Assembly (NCBI GenBank): GCA_900320565.1
Contig: ONSR01000057.1
Location: forward strand, 409 to 32,776
Reading direction: 5' to 3'
DNA length: 32,368 nucleotides
DNA from: an uncultured Prevotellaceae bacterium
GTDB taxonomy: Bacteria > Bacteroidota > Bacteroidia > Bacteroidales > Bacteroidaceae
The first letter of the stretch is position 1. Every line of letters starts with the position of its first letter. The notes below the pieces were generated by a model. It saw only the letters and a program-made list of their open reading frames with translations. It ran no database searches and was not told where the DNA came from. A program made the position numbers and the translations under genes. Shown here in pieces: positions 31,673-32,368 of this stretch.

Positions 31673-31846
31673 ATGAATTCATTTGGTACCCTTTTCCGTC
31701 TTACTTCTTTTGGCGAGAGTCATGGCGCTGCGATAGGTGGCGTTATTGACGGCATGCCTGCTGGCATCGAGGTCGATATGGACTTCATTCAGAGTGAGTT
31801 GGCTCGACATCCATGCCGGATGACCGGATGTCCTACTTTCAAATGA
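31673..31846 (+). pseudogene. aroC: Truncated chorismate synthase, 5' end only
   Basis: The first 45 or so codons read [20 protein letters not shown], then [20 protein letters not shown] and SELAR, an unmistakable chorismate synthase N-terminus including the FGESHG FMN-binding motif. After SELAR the expected RRPGQ continuation is missing; the frame goes on [12 protein letters not shown] and stops at 31844. Normal length is about 350-360 residues. The DNA after about 31808 is unrelated and leads to a rhuM-like gene, so the gene was cut by insertion or rearrangement, or the contig is misjoined here. CATAGT-type repeats (31640-31672) fill the gap to the FKBP gene. Confidence 0.88.
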
Positions 31847-31897
31847 TACTTTTAATGATGTCAAATAATGCATAACTCTGCAAACGACATTGAAGAT

Positions 31898-32368
31898 ATG
31901 GCAAAACGAAGAGAAATAAGGAATAGCACAGCAGAGTTCCTGATCTTCCAAGCAGAGGCGAAGGAGCAAGGTGTTGAGGTTTACTATAAAGACGAAAACA
32001 TCTGGGCTACGCAGAAAGCGATGGCAACATTGTTTGATGTCAATGTCCCTGCTATCAGTAAGCATCTGAAGAATATCTTTGAGACAGGTGAATTGAAGGA
32101 TGATTCAGTTGTTTCCAAAATGGAAATAACTGCCTCTGACGGTAAGCACTATCAGACCTTGTTCTATTCACTCGATGCTGTCATCGCTGTGGGTTATCGT
32201 GTTAACAGCGTCCGTGCTACGCAATTCCGTCAGTGGGCAACCAGCGTACTAAAGGTATATGCCATTCGAGGATATGTGCTTGACAGAAAGCGTATGGAGA
32301 ACGGGACGTTCTTGAATGAAGACTATTTCGAGCACCTGTTAGCGGAGATTCGGGAGATACGTCTCTCT
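31898..32368 (+). CDS. RhuM-family (virulence-associated) protein, partial at window end
   Basis: The frame opens at the ATG at 31898 and runs to the window edge (157 codons). The sequence matches RhuM-type proteins: EFLIFQAEAKEQGVEVYYKD, then ENIWATQKAMATLFDVNVPA with a helix-turn-helix-like segment (ISKHLKNIFETGEL), FYSLDAVIAVGYRVNS, and RATQFRQWATSVLKVYAIRG. RhuM proteins are DNA-binding-like accessory proteins found on genomic islands and near restriction or mobile genes; the biochemical role is unknown. It begins about 90 bases after the break in aroC and probably belongs to the inserted segment. No TAnnTTTG box was found in front. Confidence 0.9.
   Translation, partial: MAKRREIRNSTAEFLIFQAEAKEQGVEVYYKDENIWATQKAMATLFDVNVPAISKHLKNIFETGELKDDSVVSKMEITASDGKHYQTLFYSLDAVIAVGYRVNSVRATQFRQWATSVLKVYAIRGYVLDRKRMENGTFLNEDYFEHLLAEIREIRLS

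Overview
The window looks like a chromosomal segment of a Bacteroidales bacterium, most likely Prevotellaceae. Upstream boxes follow the Bacteroidetes promoter pattern (TTTG, about 20 bases, TAnnTTTG). Many products are secreted lipoproteins or glycoside hydrolases, and one ends in the short GIYNLAAQRL-type tail common in Prevotella. Short low-complexity repeats are scattered between and even inside genes. No rRNA, tRNA or CRISPR array was recognised.

Layout. 1-554: the 5' part of a minus-strand lipoprotein gene. 555-1227: non-coding, with an array of hairpins. 1228-3669: a secreted protein of unknown function, an ECF sigma factor and a small membrane protein, all overlapping. 3929-8020: lysS and gpsA, with a YafQ-type toxin-antitoxin pair on each side. 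8098-13599: a same-strand cluster of an S41 peptidase-like protein, three thioredoxin-fold proteins and two lipoproteins; three of the genes share an identical 19-bp leader. 13901-21077: a signalling cluster. 21232-23979: pgi, a four-helix-bundle gene between direct repeats, and a HAD phosphatase gene, all embedded in AATTTTGAATTTTG-type repeats. 23980-24469: a second copy of the hairpin array plus terminators. 24470-30917 (minus strand): GH92, a lipoprotein and a GH2 fusion protein, one glycan-degradation operon. 31027-32368: a SlyD-like FKBP gene, the broken 5' end of aroC, and an incomplete rhuM-like gene.

The most interesting region is 13901-21077. A periplasmic NMT1/THI5-like binding protein has no transporter partners. 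It is followed by a tight run of genes: a membrane sensor carrying both a PP2C/SpoIIE phosphatase and an RsbW-like kinase domain, a STAS protein, a RelA/SpoT-type (p)ppGpp synthetase, an SLC13 permease with RCK-C domains, and a stand-alone HD (p)ppGpp hydrolase. This suggests that an extracellular signal is linked through partner switching to alarmone synthesis and breakdown.

Other highlights are two homologous 22-bp-phased hairpin arrays, aroC cut after about 45 codons, a GH92 enzyme with Gln where the usual acid Glu is expected, and repeat DNA forming in-frame coding sequence in lysS and in the membrane-protein gene after the sigma factor. All calls come from reading the sequence and its translations; no database search was run.
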